52,883 nucleotides of DNA. Source: Variovorax sp. 679. GTDB taxonomy: Bacteria; Pseudomonadota; Gammaproteobacteria; Burkholderiales; Burkholderiaceae_C. The position numbers and the translations under genes are program-made. Under the pieces are notes generated by a model. It saw only the letters and a program-made list of their open reading frames with translations, did no database searches and was not told where the DNA came from. Shown in pieces: positions 1-7,336 of this stretch (position 1 is its first letter; each line of letters starts with the position of its first letter). The stretch covers positions 1 to 52,883 of the forward strand of contig NZ_RXFS01000024.1 in NCBI RefSeq assembly GCF_003952185.1, read 5' to 3'.

Positions 1-317
1 TTGATTGCGAAAAAGACAGGCTCGTTCGCAAGATTGGTGTTCTTGCCCGCATTGACGTTGAAGTAGTACAGCGGCTCCGTGGCGTCGATCGGGATGTAGC
101 CGGCCTGCCTGATCTGCTGGCCCAGCAGCCTGAACGCCAATGCCGACGATTGGTTGAGCGCGTTGACGTCGTCGCCCGTCATGGCGGTACTGCGCGTGCC
201 GAGCATGCTGGCAATGGCGGCTAGCACCACCAGCATGCTGATGATCAGCGCGACGAGAAATTCGACCAGCGTGAAGCCGCCCTGCCACGGGCCGGGAGCG
301 ATTGCCCTGCAATTCAT
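1..317 (-). CDS. pilW: Type IV pilus minor pilin PilW (partial, C-terminus beyond the window)
   Basis: The minus-strand reading frame begins at ATG 317 and runs off the window edge, giving about 105 residues. It has a class III prepilin leader: a short charged N-terminus, then GGFTLVEFLVALIIS, where PilD would cut after Gly and methylate Phe. The hydrophobic helix is followed by a heptad-like stretch with a conserved LLGQQIRQAGY segment and then YYFNVNAGKNTNLANEPVFF, which fits PilW. Minor pilins prime pilus assembly at the inner membrane and sit at the pilus tip. Its ATG overlaps the stop of the upstream pilin gene in an ATGA arrangement, so translation is probably coupled. The order fimU/T-pilV-pilW matches the minor pilin operon of Pseudomonas and betaproteobacteria. 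The ending cannot be judged here. Confidence 0.85.
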   Translation of the reverse strand, partial: MNCRAIAPGPWQGGFTLVEFLVALIISMLVVLAAIASMLGTRSTAMTGDDVNALNQSSALAFRLLGQQIRQAGYIPIDATEPLYYFNVNAGKNTNLANEPVFFAI

Positions 318-865
318 GGCAGCGGCGCCGCGACGATGACTTCCAGGCAGGCCTTGCCAGTCGGACAGCCCCAACTCGAATCCGGCGCGATCGGGTTGAC
401 GGCGGCGGGCTCGTCCCAGGCGACGTGCACGAACAGCAAGCCTCCGGCCGCCGCCTTGGCCTGTATGTCGGCCAGTCCGCCTGGCAACGCGCTCGCCACC
501 ATGCGCTTCCAGTTCCACAGGTCGTCAGCAGCAAGATCGGCTGCGCTGCAGCTGGCGCGCGCCCCTGCGCATGAGGACTCGGGTTCGTCGACACTTGCCG
601 GCGACCAGTCGACCACATAGGGGCTGGCGGCTGCAGCGCCTGCAATGAGGTTGGAACGAATGCGATCGGCCATGTCGCCTGCCAGTTGCACCGCGATGCT
701 CTGGTTGCTGGCGCCTGCGCTGTCGGCGAGCACGCGCAGTTGAAAGCCAGCCAGTGCCAGCAGGCCGAACGAGAGCACCAGAACGGCCACCATGGCCTCG
801 ATCATCGAGAAGCCCGCTTGCGCATTGCGCCCACTGCGCGGCTTGCGGATTGGAACGCTCAGCAC
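314..865 (-). CDS. pilV: Type IV pilus minor pilin PilV
   Basis: About 183 residues. A short basic leader (RKPRSGRNAQAG) precedes FSMIEAMVAVLVLSFGLLAL, a prepilin processing site with Glu5 followed by the hydrophobic assembly helix. The body has the LAGFQLRVLADSAGASNQS region and a late Cys pair (around SSCAGARASC and WGCPTGKAC), typical of disulfide-bearing minor pilins. I chose the GTG at 865 because it overlaps the stop of the upstream pilin by 7 bases (GTGCTGA) and gives a short leader. A longer open frame upstream is only the shadow of that gene. The product is expected to be processed by PilD and to act with FimU/T and PilW in priming the pilus. Start codon choice is the main uncertainty. 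Confidence 0.82.
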   Translation of the reverse strand: MLSVPIRKPRSGRNAQAGFSMIEAMVAVLVLSFGLLALAGFQLRVLADSAGASNQSIAVQLAGDMADRIRSNLIAGAAAASPYVVDWSPASVDEPESSCAGARASCSAADLAADDLWNWKRMVASALPGGLADIQAKAAAGGLLFVHVAWDEPAAVNPIAPDSSWGCPTGKACLEVIVAAPLP

Positions 866-1389
866 CCCCTGCCTCCCTTCGCCAGCCGCACGCGCCCGCC
901 GAGCGCCATGCACACCGTGACGGCATTGGATGAAGAGCCGTCGCTTCCCACCGGGTGAAAGCTGAAGCCGGCAGCGCCTGCGGAATGGCCCATGGCGTCG
1001 AAGGAGATGCTGCCGAGAGTGCCTTTCTGGACCGCGACGCGCGTGTCGGGGTCTTGCCGCTTGAGGGTTTCGGCGGCGGCCCCGCTGCCAACCACCGTGT
1101 CCCAACCGCAGCTCCAGTCTCTGCCGCGGCACCCCGCGCGCTGCTGGATGGTCACGGTCTTTCCGCGCCGCGCAGCCTCCGAGCGCGCATGGCTCACGCT
1201 CGCCATCAAGGCCGAGGCCATGCCTTCGACGCGATACTTTTCAATGAGGCCGCTGAAACTCGGCAGCGCCATTGCCAGCAGCACGGTCATCAGTACGATG
1301 ACGACCATCATTTCGACAAGCGTGAAGCCCCGCAGCCTTTTGGCATGGCGCAAGCGCTCCCGCGAGGACGCGCAGAATCCGTTGTTCAT
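859..1389 (-). CDS. GspH/FimT-family minor pilin (FimU/FimT-like)
   Basis: About 176 residues from ATG 1389; an in-frame ATG at 1413 would add eight residues. A basic leader ends in RLRGFTLVEMMVVIVLMTVLL, the class III prepilin cleavage site and helix. The rest matches the GspH/FimT fold: LIEKYRVEGMASALMASVSHARSEAARRG after the helix is the family's most conserved block, followed by a variable beta domain with Cys residues (CRGRDWSCGWD, final GRGC). As first gene of a minor pilin operon it is the likely FimU/FimT, which connects minor pilins to the major pilin. The 3' end overlaps pilV. I cannot separate FimT from FimU on sequence alone, so no symbol is given. Confidence 0.82.
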   Translation of the reverse strand: MNNGFCASSRERLRHAKRLRGFTLVEMMVVIVLMTVLLAMALPSFSGLIEKYRVEGMASALMASVSHARSEAARRGKTVTIQQRAGCRGRDWSCGWDTVVGSGAAAETLKRQDPDTRVAVQKGTLGSISFDAMGHSAGAAGFSFHPVGSDGSSSNAVTVCMALGGRVRLAKGGRGC

Positions 1390-1539
1390 GTTGTACCGTC
1401 CACCGCCTTGCACGACCGTGCCGGATGGGCGCCTCTCCCTGATTGCAATAGCCGGAAATTCTATTTTTCAATTTCTCATTGGCCGCCTATTGCACGACAA
1501 ACGGTCGAAGCAAATGAGTCAGCGGTCAATTGTTTTCAG

Positions 1540-1569
1540 TTGACTTCGAATTGACGTCTCAAATAGATT
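1540..1569 (+). promoter_or_regulatory. Candidate ribD promoter in an AT-rich gap
   Basis: The 195-base gap between the divergent pilin operon and ribD is much richer in A and T than its surroundings. TTGACT (1540-1545) and TAGATT (1564-1569) are 18 bases apart and would start transcription about 9 bases before the ribD ATG at 1585. A second TTGACG lies at 1551-1556. I see no FMN riboswitch core in the gap, and the leader would be too short to hold one. Inferred from motif spacing only. Confidence 0.4.
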
Positions 1570-1584
1570 TGATTTAACAAAAGA

Positions 1585-2706
1585 ATGACAAAAGAAAATT
1601 CGAATTTCATGATCCAGGCGCTGAATCTCGCGCGCCAGGCCGGACCCGAGACCGATCCCAATCCGCGCGTCGGCTGCGTCCTCGTGGCTGCGAACGGCGC
1701 AGTCATCGGCCAGGGCTACACCCAGCAGGTCGGCGGCCCGCACGCCGAGGTCATGGCGCTGCGCGATGCGGCGGCGCGGTGCCATTCGGTCGCCGGCGCA
1801 ACCGCGTACGTCACGCTCGAGCCCTGCTCGCACCATGGCCGCACCGGTCCGTGCTGCGATGCGCTGATCGCGGCCGGCATCGGCTGGGTCGTGGCATCGA
1901 TCGCCGACCCCAATCCGCTGGTCGCCGGCCAGGGTTTCGAGCGGCTGCGCGCGGCAGGCGTCGAGGTCGAGGTTGGCCCGGGTGCGGAGGAAGCGCGCGA
2001 ACTCAACATCGGCTTCTTCAGCCGCATGGTCCGCAAGACGCCCTGGGTCCGGATGAAGATGGCCGCCTCGCTCGACGGCAAGACCGGTCTCGACAACGGC
2101 GTGAGCCAATGGATCACGGCGCAAGCCGCGCGCGCCGATGGCCATGCATGGCGAGCGCGCGCCAGCGCGGTGCTGACGGGTGTCGGTACCGTGCTCGAAG
2201 ACAACCCGCGCCTGGACGTGCGCCTGGTCGAAACCCCGCGCCAGCCGCACCTGGTGGTCGTGGACAGCCGGCTCCAGACACCGCCCGACGCTCACATATT
2301 CATAGCCGGCCGTCCCGTGTGGATCTATGCCGCCAGCCGGGACGAGAAGAAAGCCCAGGCGCTGGAAGCACGCGGCGCCACCATCACCTGCCTGCCCAAC
2401 GCCGACGGCAAGGTCGACCTGGGCGCCATGCTGAAAGACCTGGCGGCCCGCGGCGTCAACGAGCTGCACGTCGAATCGGGCCACAAGCTCAACGGCTCGA
2501 TGCTGCGCGAAGGCTGCGTCGACGAGCTGCTGGTGTACCTTGCGCCCAAGCTGATCGGCAGCGGGCTCGACATGGCAAGCCACATCCACGCCGACGGCCC
2601 GCTCACCTCGCTGACAGGTGTTCTGCCCCTGGAATTCAGGTCCGTCGACATGCTCGGGCCCGACCTGCGCATCGTGGCCCGGGTCGCCGGAAGGGACGCC
2701 TTCTAG
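1585..2706 (+). CDS. ribD: Bifunctional riboflavin deaminase/reductase RibD
   Basis: 373 residues, the usual length. It deaminates the pyrimidine 2,5-diamino-6-ribosylamino-4(3H)-pyrimidinone 5'-phosphate and then reduces the ribosyl side chain with NADPH, steps 2 and 3 of riboflavin synthesis. The N-terminal deaminase domain (about 1-145) has the zinc site: His53-Ala-Glu55 with catalytic Glu55, and Cys81/Cys90 in EPCSHHGRTGPC. The reductase domain (about 150-373) has KMAASLDGKTG, the GVGTVLEDNPRLDVR turn and the HVESGHKLNGSML active-site block. It leads a run of riboflavin genes, 44 bases ahead of ribE. ATG 1585 has only a weak purine stretch before it; the in-frame ATG at 1609 is a possible alternative. 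Confidence 0.96.
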   Translation: MTKENSNFMIQALNLARQAGPETDPNPRVGCVLVAANGAVIGQGYTQQVGGPHAEVMALRDAAARCHSVAGATAYVTLEPCSHHGRTGPCCDALIAAGIGWVVASIADPNPLVAGQGFERLRAAGVEVEVGPGAEEARELNIGFFSRMVRKTPWVRMKMAASLDGKTGLDNGVSQWITAQAARADGHAWRARASAVLTGVGTVLEDNPRLDVRLVETPRQPHLVVVDSRLQTPPDAHIFIAGRPVWIYAASRDEKKAQALEARGATITCLPNADGKVDLGAMLKDLAARGVNELHVESGHKLNGSMLREGCVDELLVYLAPKLIGSGLDMASHIHADGPLTSLTGVLPLEFRSVDMLGPDLRIVARVAGRDAF

Positions 2707-2735
2707 CCCGCCAGCCCCGAAGCCCCTTCGTTCTC

Positions 2736-2744
2736 TGCGAAAAT
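2736..2744 (+). promoter_or_regulatory. Candidate extended -10 directly ahead of ribE
   Basis: TGCGAAAAT combines a TGn extension with a -10-like hexamer (GAAAAT, 2739-2744). Only six bases separate it from the ribE ATG at 2751, so transcription would begin at or next to the A of the start codon. There is no Shine-Dalgarno sequence. This matches a leaderless pattern seen at several other genes here. Confidence 0.4.
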
Positions 2745-2750
2745 GCCGGG

Positions 2751-3404
2751 ATGTTCACCGGAATCATCACCGGCGTGGGGCGCATCGCCGCCCTCCACGA
2801 CCTCGGCACCACCTCCTCCCATGGCAAGAGACTCAGCATCGAGGTGCCTGACGGCTACCTCGACGACGTCGGTCTCGGCGACAGCATCGCGCTCAATGGC
2901 GCCTGCATGACCGTCACGACGCTCGTTCCCGAGCGACGGCAGTTCACCATCGACATCTCCGCCGAATCGCTCGACAAGACCGCGGGCCTGACCGACGAAG
3001 GCAGCCGCATCAACCTCGAGAAGGCCCTGCGCGCCAGCGACCGCCTCGGCGGCCACATCGTGTCGGGCCACGTGGACGGCATCGGCCGCGTGAGCTTCTT
3101 CGAGCCTGTCGGCGAAAGCTGGGAGCTGCGCGTGGTCGCGCCGCCCGAGCTGGCCCGCTTCCTCGCCTACAAGGGCTCGATCACCGTCAACGGCGTGAGC
3201 CTCACCGTCAACAGCGTGAAGGACATCGCCGACGGCGCCGAGATCAGCATCAACCTGATCCCGCACACCGTCGAAAACACCTCCCTCGGCGGCCTGAAGG
3301 CCGGCTCGAAGGTCAACCTCGAAATCGATACCGTGGCGCGCTACGTGGAGCGCATGCTCCAGGCGGGCGCGATCACTCCCCCACCCAAGGACACTTCGAA
3401 ATGA
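2751..3404 (+). CDS. ribE: Riboflavin synthase alpha chain
   Basis: 217 residues, normal for the family. It converts two molecules of 6,7-dimethyl-8-ribityllumazine into riboflavin and the pyrimidine precursor. The MFTGIITGVGRI start is diagnostic. The protein contains the two homologous lumazine-binding repeats: the first with LGDSIALNGACMTV, the second with HIVSGHVDGIGRV and YKGSITVNGVSLTVN. The start at 2751 gives the classic N-terminus, which forms part of the active site. Its stop overlaps the ribBA start (ATGA). Some schemes name this gene ribC. Confidence 0.96.
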   Translation: MFTGIITGVGRIAALHDLGTTSSHGKRLSIEVPDGYLDDVGLGDSIALNGACMTVTTLVPERRQFTIDISAESLDKTAGLTDEGSRINLEKALRASDRLGGHIVSGHVDGIGRVSFFEPVGESWELRVVAPPELARFLAYKGSITVNGVSLTVNSVKDIADGAEISINLIPHTVENTSLGGLKAGSKVNLEIDTVARYVERMLQAGAITPPPKDTSK

Positions 3405-4555
3405 ACGCCTCCGTCACGCCGATCGGCGCTCCCCGCGCCGCGCGCGCTCCAGCCCCGATCTCGCCGGTCGAGGAAATCGTGGCCGAGCTCGCCGCCGGCC
3501 GCATGGTGATCCTGGTCGACGAGGAAGACCGCGAGAACGAAGGCGACATCGTCGTCGCGGCCGACCACATCACGCCCGAAGCCATCAACTTCATGGCGCG
3601 CCATGCCCGTGGCCTGATCTGCCTCACGCTCTCGCGCGAGATGTGCGAGCGGCTGAACCTGCCGCCGATGGTCCAGCGCAACGGCGCCAAGCACTCGACC
3701 GCGTTCACCGTCTCCATCGAGGCGGCCGAAGGCGTTACCACCGGCATCTCGGCCGCCGACCGCGCCCGCACCGTACAGGCAGCCGTCGCGCCCAACGCCG
3801 TGGCCGCCGACCTCGTGCAGCCCGGTCACATCTTCCCGCTGCAGGCGGTGGACGGCGGCGTGCTGATGCGCGCCGGCCATACCGAAGCCGGCTGCGACCT
3901 GGCCGCCATGGCCGGTTGCTCGCCCGCCTCGGTGATCTGCGAGGTGATGAACGAAGACGGCACGATGGCCCGCCTGCCCGACCTGCAGATCTTCGCGGCC
4001 GAGCACGGCCTCAAGATCGGCACCATCGCCGCGCTCATCGAACACCGCAGCCGGGTCGAATCGCTGGTCGAGAAAGTCGGCTGCCGCGAGATCCAGACCA
4101 ACTGGGGCGCCTTCACCGCCCACGCCTTCCTCGATAAGCCCAGCCGCGGCGTGCACCTCGCGCTGGTGCGCGGCAAGTGGGCGCCCGAAGACACGGTGTC
4201 GGTGCGCGTGCACGAGCCGCTGTCGGTGCTCGACGCGCTCGAGATCAACCGCTCGCTGCATTCCTGGAGCCTGGACGCCAGCCTCTCGCACATCGCGAAC
4301 GAGGGCAAGGGCGTGGCCGTGCTGCTGAACTGCGGCGAAACCGCCGGCGAGCTGCTCGCGCAGTTCGACGGCACCGCGCGCCCCGCGCAAGCGCCCGAGC
4401 GCGGCCGCATGGACCTTCGCAGCTACGGCATCGGCGCGCAGATCCTGCGCGAATGCGGCGTGCACAAGATGAACCTGCTCGGCACGCCACGTCGCATGCC
4501 GAGCATGGCTGCGGGCTACGGGCTCGAAATCGCCGGCTACCTCACGAAAGACTGA
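3401..4555 (+). CDS. ribBA: 3,4-dihydroxy-2-butanone 4-phosphate synthase with a degenerate GTP cyclohydrolase II domain
   Basis: 384 residues in the RibB-RibA fusion layout. The N-terminal half (about 20-220) looks fully active: the acidic metal/substrate loop DEEDRENEGD (40-49), the GVTTGISAADRA turn and HTEAGCDLA (160-168). It makes dihydroxybutanone phosphate from ribulose 5-phosphate. The C-terminal half (about 228-384) aligns with RibA at WGAFTAHAF, HLALVRG, DLRSYGIGAQIL and GYGLEI. It lacks the zinc Cys cluster (CLTGD...RCDCG) and the RQEGRGIGL catalytic block, and it is shorter than a working domain. I infer that it cannot hydrolyse GTP and that a separate RibA exists elsewhere. Start and stop overlap ribE on one side; an intergenic repeat follows. 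Confidence 0.93.
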   Translation: MNASVTPIGAPRAARAPAPISPVEEIVAELAAGRMVILVDEEDRENEGDIVVAADHITPEAINFMARHARGLICLTLSREMCERLNLPPMVQRNGAKHSTAFTVSIEAAEGVTTGISAADRARTVQAAVAPNAVAADLVQPGHIFPLQAVDGGVLMRAGHTEAGCDLAAMAGCSPASVICEVMNEDGTMARLPDLQIFAAEHGLKIGTIAALIEHRSRVESLVEKVGCREIQTNWGAFTAHAFLDKPSRGVHLALVRGKWAPEDTVSVRVHEPLSVLDALEINRSLHSWSLDASLSHIANEGKGVAVLLNCGETAGELLAQFDGTARPAQAPERGRMDLRSYGIGAQILRECGVHKMNLLGTPRRMPSMAAGYGLEIAGYLTKD

Positions 4556-4570
4556 AAAGGATGAGGCAAA

Positions 4571-4655
4571 CCCCCAGGCTTGCCCACTTCGTGTGGCCGC
4601 CAACCCCCTTTCAGGGGGCAATACCTGCGGCCCGGCGAAGCCGGTTCCGCGGTAT
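4571..4655 (+). repeat. Structured intergenic repeat element between ribBA and ribH
   Basis: Two stem-loops lie back to back. The first is CCCCCT-TTC-AGGGGG (4604-4618). The second is an interrupted hairpin with outer arms ATACC.GCGG (4621-4630) and CCGCGGTAT (4647-4655) around an inner CCGGC-GAA-GCCGG (4632-4644). From memory, very similar elements (CCCCCAGGCTT... ending in AAGCCGGTTCCGCGGT) are scattered in many copies between genes of Variovorax, Acidovorax and relatives. There is only one copy in this window, so repetition is not shown here. It may affect mRNA stability or termination inside the operon. Confidence 0.6.
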
Positions 4656-4678
4656 TTCTGATAGGAGCAATTGAGATC

Positions 4679-5146
4679 ATGCAAGATGCAAACAAGGGAG
4701 CGGACGCAAAGCTGCTCAACGGCAAGGGGCTGCGCATCGGCATCGTGCAGGCGCGCTTCAACGCCGACATCACCGACGCGCTGGCCTCTGCCTGCCTCTC
4801 GGAGCTCGAAGCCCTGGGCGTGGCCGCCAGCGACATCCATCACGTGCAGGTGCCGGGCGCGCTCGAAGTGCCCGTGGCGCTGCAGGCACTCGCCGAGCGC
4901 GGCGGCTATCACGCGCTCGTGGCGCTGGGCTGCATCATCCGCGGCGAGACCTACCACTTCGAACTCGTGGCCAACGAGTCGGGCGCGAGCGTGAGCCGCG
5001 TTGCGCTCGACTACCGCCTGCCCATCGCCAACGCGATCCTCACCACCGAAAACCTCGAGCAGGCCGTCGCCCGCCAGACCGACAAGGGCCGCGACGCGGC
5101 CCGCGTGGCTGTCGAGATGGCGCAACTGCTGGCCACTCTTTCATGA
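4679..5146 (+). CDS. ribH: 6,7-dimethyl-8-ribityllumazine synthase
   Basis: 155 residues, typical length. It condenses the pyrimidine intermediate with dihydroxybutanone phosphate. Recognisable blocks are GLRIGIVQARFNADIT (substrate loop near the N-terminus), HVQVPGALEVPVALQALA (phosphate site) and ALGCIIRGETYHFELVANE, which holds the catalytic His. LTTENLEQAVAR closes the fold. AGGAG at 4663-4667 lies about 11 bases before ATG 4679, and this start gives the usual short tail before the first strand. The 3' end overlaps nusB by four bases (ATGA). The protein normally assembles as an icosahedral or decameric shell in the cytoplasm. Confidence 0.95.
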   Translation: MQDANKGADAKLLNGKGLRIGIVQARFNADITDALASACLSELEALGVAASDIHHVQVPGALEVPVALQALAERGGYHALVALGCIIRGETYHFELVANESGASVSRVALDYRLPIANAILTTENLEQAVARQTDKGRDAARVAVEMAQLLATLS

Positions 5147-5688
5147 CCGAAGACACCTCCAAGCCCACCAAGCCCGCTGGCGCCAAGCCGCGCCAGTCGC
5201 GCGTCGGCCTCACCAGCACCGGCGCGCGCAAGGCTTCGGCCAAATCGAACCGCAGCCGCGCACGCGAGTTCGCGCTGCAGGCGCTCTACCAGCACCTGGT
5301 GGGCCGCAACGACCCGACCGACATCGACCACTTCACGCGCGACCTCGCGGGCTTCCACAAGGCCGATGCCCTGCACTACGACGCGCTGCTGCACGGCTCC
5401 ATCGAAGGCGCCGAACAGCTCGACGCGCTGATCCGACCGCTGCTCGACCGCAAGTTCGAAGAAATTTCACCCATCGAGCACGCCGTGATGTGGATCGGCG
5501 TCTACGAATTCCAGAACTGCCCCGACGTGCCATGGCGCGTGGTGCTCAACGAGTGCATCGAGCTCGCCAAGGAATTCGGCGGCACGGATGGACACAAGTA
5601 CGTGAATGCAGTACTCAACGGGCTGGCGCCTCAGCTTCGTCCGCTCGAAGTGGAAGCAGACCGGGCTTCGGGGAAAGCAAGGGCATGA
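5143..5688 (+). CDS. nusB: Transcription antitermination protein NusB
   Basis: 181 residues, longer than E. coli NusB (about 139) because of a basic, Ser/Thr/Lys-rich N-terminal tail of about 35 residues. The core starts at SNRSRAREFALQALYQHL and carries the helical NusB fold with FEEISPIEHAVMWIGVYEF, VPWRVVLNECIELAKEFGGTD and YVNAVLNGLA. NusB pairs with NusE/S10 on boxA RNA to keep RNA polymerase processive through rRNA operons. The ribH-nusB linkage is widely conserved in bacteria. Both ends are coupled to neighbours by ATGA overlaps. Confidence 0.94.
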   Translation: MTEDTSKPTKPAGAKPRQSRVGLTSTGARKASAKSNRSRAREFALQALYQHLVGRNDPTDIDHFTRDLAGFHKADALHYDALLHGSIEGAEQLDALIRPLLDRKFEEISPIEHAVMWIGVYEFQNCPDVPWRVVLNECIELAKEFGGTDGHKYVNAVLNGLAPQLRPLEVEADRASGKARA

Positions 5689-6881
5689 GGATCTCGACGC
5701 GCGCGCAGCGCATCGAGCCCTTCTATGTGATGGAAGTGGCGAAAGCGGCCGGCGTGCTGGCCCGCGAGGTCGCTCACACCGACCGCCCGATGATCTTCCT
5801 GAACATCGGCGAGCCCGACTTCACCGCCCCGCCGCTGGTGCAGGAAGCCGCCGCCCGCGCGGTACGTGCCGGCGCCACGCAGTACACGCAGGCCACCGGC
5901 CTCGACCACCTGCGCGAACGCATCAGCGCCTGGTATCGCCAGCGCTTCAATGTCGACGTGCCGGCCCGCCGCATCGTCGTCACCGCCGGCGCCTCGGCCG
6001 CGCTGCAGCTGGCCTGTCTCGCGCTGATCGAATCGGGCGACGAAATCCTGATGCCGGACCCGAGCTATCCGTGCAACCGCCACTTCGTGAGCGCTGCGGA
6101 AGGCAAGGCCGTACTGGTGCCGACCACCGCCGAGGAGCGCTTCCAGCTTACGGCCGCCAAGGTCGAGGCCGCCTGGACCGACAAGACGCGCGGCGTGCTG
6201 CTGGCGTCGCCGTCGAACCCGACCGGCACATCCATCGCGCCCGACGAGCTGCGCCGCATCCACGAGGTGGTGTCGCAGCGCGGCGGCATCACGCTGATCG
6301 ACGAGATCTACCTCGGCCTCTCGTACGACGACGCCTTCGGGCAGACGGCGCTGGCCATCGACGAGAACGTCATCAGCATCAACAGCTTCAGCAAGTACTT
6401 CAACATGACCGGCTGGCGCCTCGGCTGGCTGGTGGTGCCCGAAGTGCTGGTGCCGGTGGTCGAGCGCCTGGCGCAGAACCTCTTCATCTGCGCAAGCACC
6501 GTGTCGCAGTTCGCGGCACTGGCCTGCTTCGAGGACGAAAGCATCGCCGAGTACGAACGCCGCCGTGCCGAGTTCAAGGCACGCCGCGACTGGTTCATTC
6601 CGCAGCTCAACGCGCTGGGCCTGAACGTGCCCGTGGTGCCCGACGGCGCCTTCTACGCCTGGGCCGACTGCACCGCCTTCGCCGAGAAGCTCGGCATCTC
6701 GGGCAGCTGGGACTTCGCCTTCGAGACCATGAAACGCGCCCACGTTGCCGTCACGCCCGGCCGCGACTTCGGCACTGCGGAGACCGCGAAGTTCGTGCGC
6801 TTCTCCACCGCCAGTTCGATGGCGCACCTCCAGGAATCCATCGAGCGCCTGCGGGCGATGGCAGAGAACCGGGCGCAATGA
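5685..6881 (+). CDS. Class I/II PLP-dependent aminotransferase
   Basis: 398 residues of the aspartate aminotransferase fold type I. Visible cofactor residues are the SPSNPTG turn (Asn178), Asp206 in TLIDEIYLG, and Lys237 in SFSKYFNMTGWRLGW, the PLP Schiff-base lysine. The C-terminal RFSTASS carries the Arg that binds the substrate carboxylate. The substrate cannot be assigned; relatives are annotated as aspartate/alanine or aromatic aminotransferases. It is wedged between nusB and ybgC with ATGA overlaps on both sides, so it is part of the operon. The reason for its place between rib/nus and tol genes is unknown. Confidence 0.88.
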   Translation: MRISTRAQRIEPFYVMEVAKAAGVLAREVAHTDRPMIFLNIGEPDFTAPPLVQEAAARAVRAGATQYTQATGLDHLRERISAWYRQRFNVDVPARRIVVTAGASAALQLACLALIESGDEILMPDPSYPCNRHFVSAAEGKAVLVPTTAEERFQLTAAKVEAAWTDKTRGVLLASPSNPTGTSIAPDELRRIHEVVSQRGGITLIDEIYLGLSYDDAFGQTALAIDENVISINSFSKYFNMTGWRLGWLVVPEVLVPVVERLAQNLFICASTVSQFAALACFEDESIAEYERRRAEFKARRDWFIPQLNALGLNVPVVPDGAFYAWADCTAFAEKLGISGSWDFAFETMKRAHVAVTPGRDFGTAETAKFVRFSTASSMAHLQESIERLRAMAENRAQ

Positions 6882-7336
6882 GCTACGCGTTCCCGATCCG
6901 CGTCTACTGGGAAGACACCGACGCCGGCGGCATCGTGTTCTACGCCAATTACCTGAAGTTCATGGAGCGCGGCCGCACCGAGTGGCTGCGCTCTCTGGGC
7001 GTCGAGCAGCGCAAGCTGCGCGAGGAAACGGGCGGCCAGTTCGTGGTGAGCGAGACGCAGCTGAAATACCATCGGCCCTCGCGGCTGGACGACGAACTCC
7101 TCGTTACTGCCGATCTTCAACAATTGGGCACCGCGTCACTGATAATCGGACAGCGCGTGCTATCGAAAACAGAGCAGGAGCGAACGGGTGCCCCGGAACC
7201 CGTCCTGCTGTGCGAAGGCACGATCCGCATCGGCTGGGTAAACGCCACCACATTGCGGCCCGCACGCATTCCGAAGCAGGTGACGGGAACCCTCGAGCGC
7301 TACAGCGGCTCCATGACTCAACCTTTCAAGCCATGA
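6878..7336 (+). CDS. ybgC: Tol-Pal-associated acyl-CoA thioesterase YbgC
   Basis: 152 residues, hotdog fold. The signature YWEDTDAGGIVFYANYLKFMERGR, with the catalytic Asp in the EDTDAGG turn, marks the YbgC/4-hydroxybenzoyl-CoA thioesterase family. LKYHRPSRLDDELLV and the late CEGTIRIGWV strand complete the fold. Family members hydrolyse short-chain acyl-CoA esters and interact with acyl carrier protein at the inner membrane. Position immediately ahead of tolQ, with ATGA overlaps at both ends, is the classic arrangement. The C-terminal tail after about residue 130 is poorly conserved. Confidence 0.93.
   Translation: MSYAFPIRVYWEDTDAGGIVFYANYLKFMERGRTEWLRSLGVEQRKLREETGGQFVVSETQLKYHRPSRLDDELLVTADLQQLGTASLIIGQRVLSKTEQERTGAPEPVLLCEGTIRIGWVNATTLRPARIPKQVTGTLERYSGSMTQPFKP

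Noticed and set aside
1414..1584. FMN riboswitch ahead of ribD
   Set aside because: No conserved riboswitch core was seen, and the likely promoter leaves a leader of only about nine bases.
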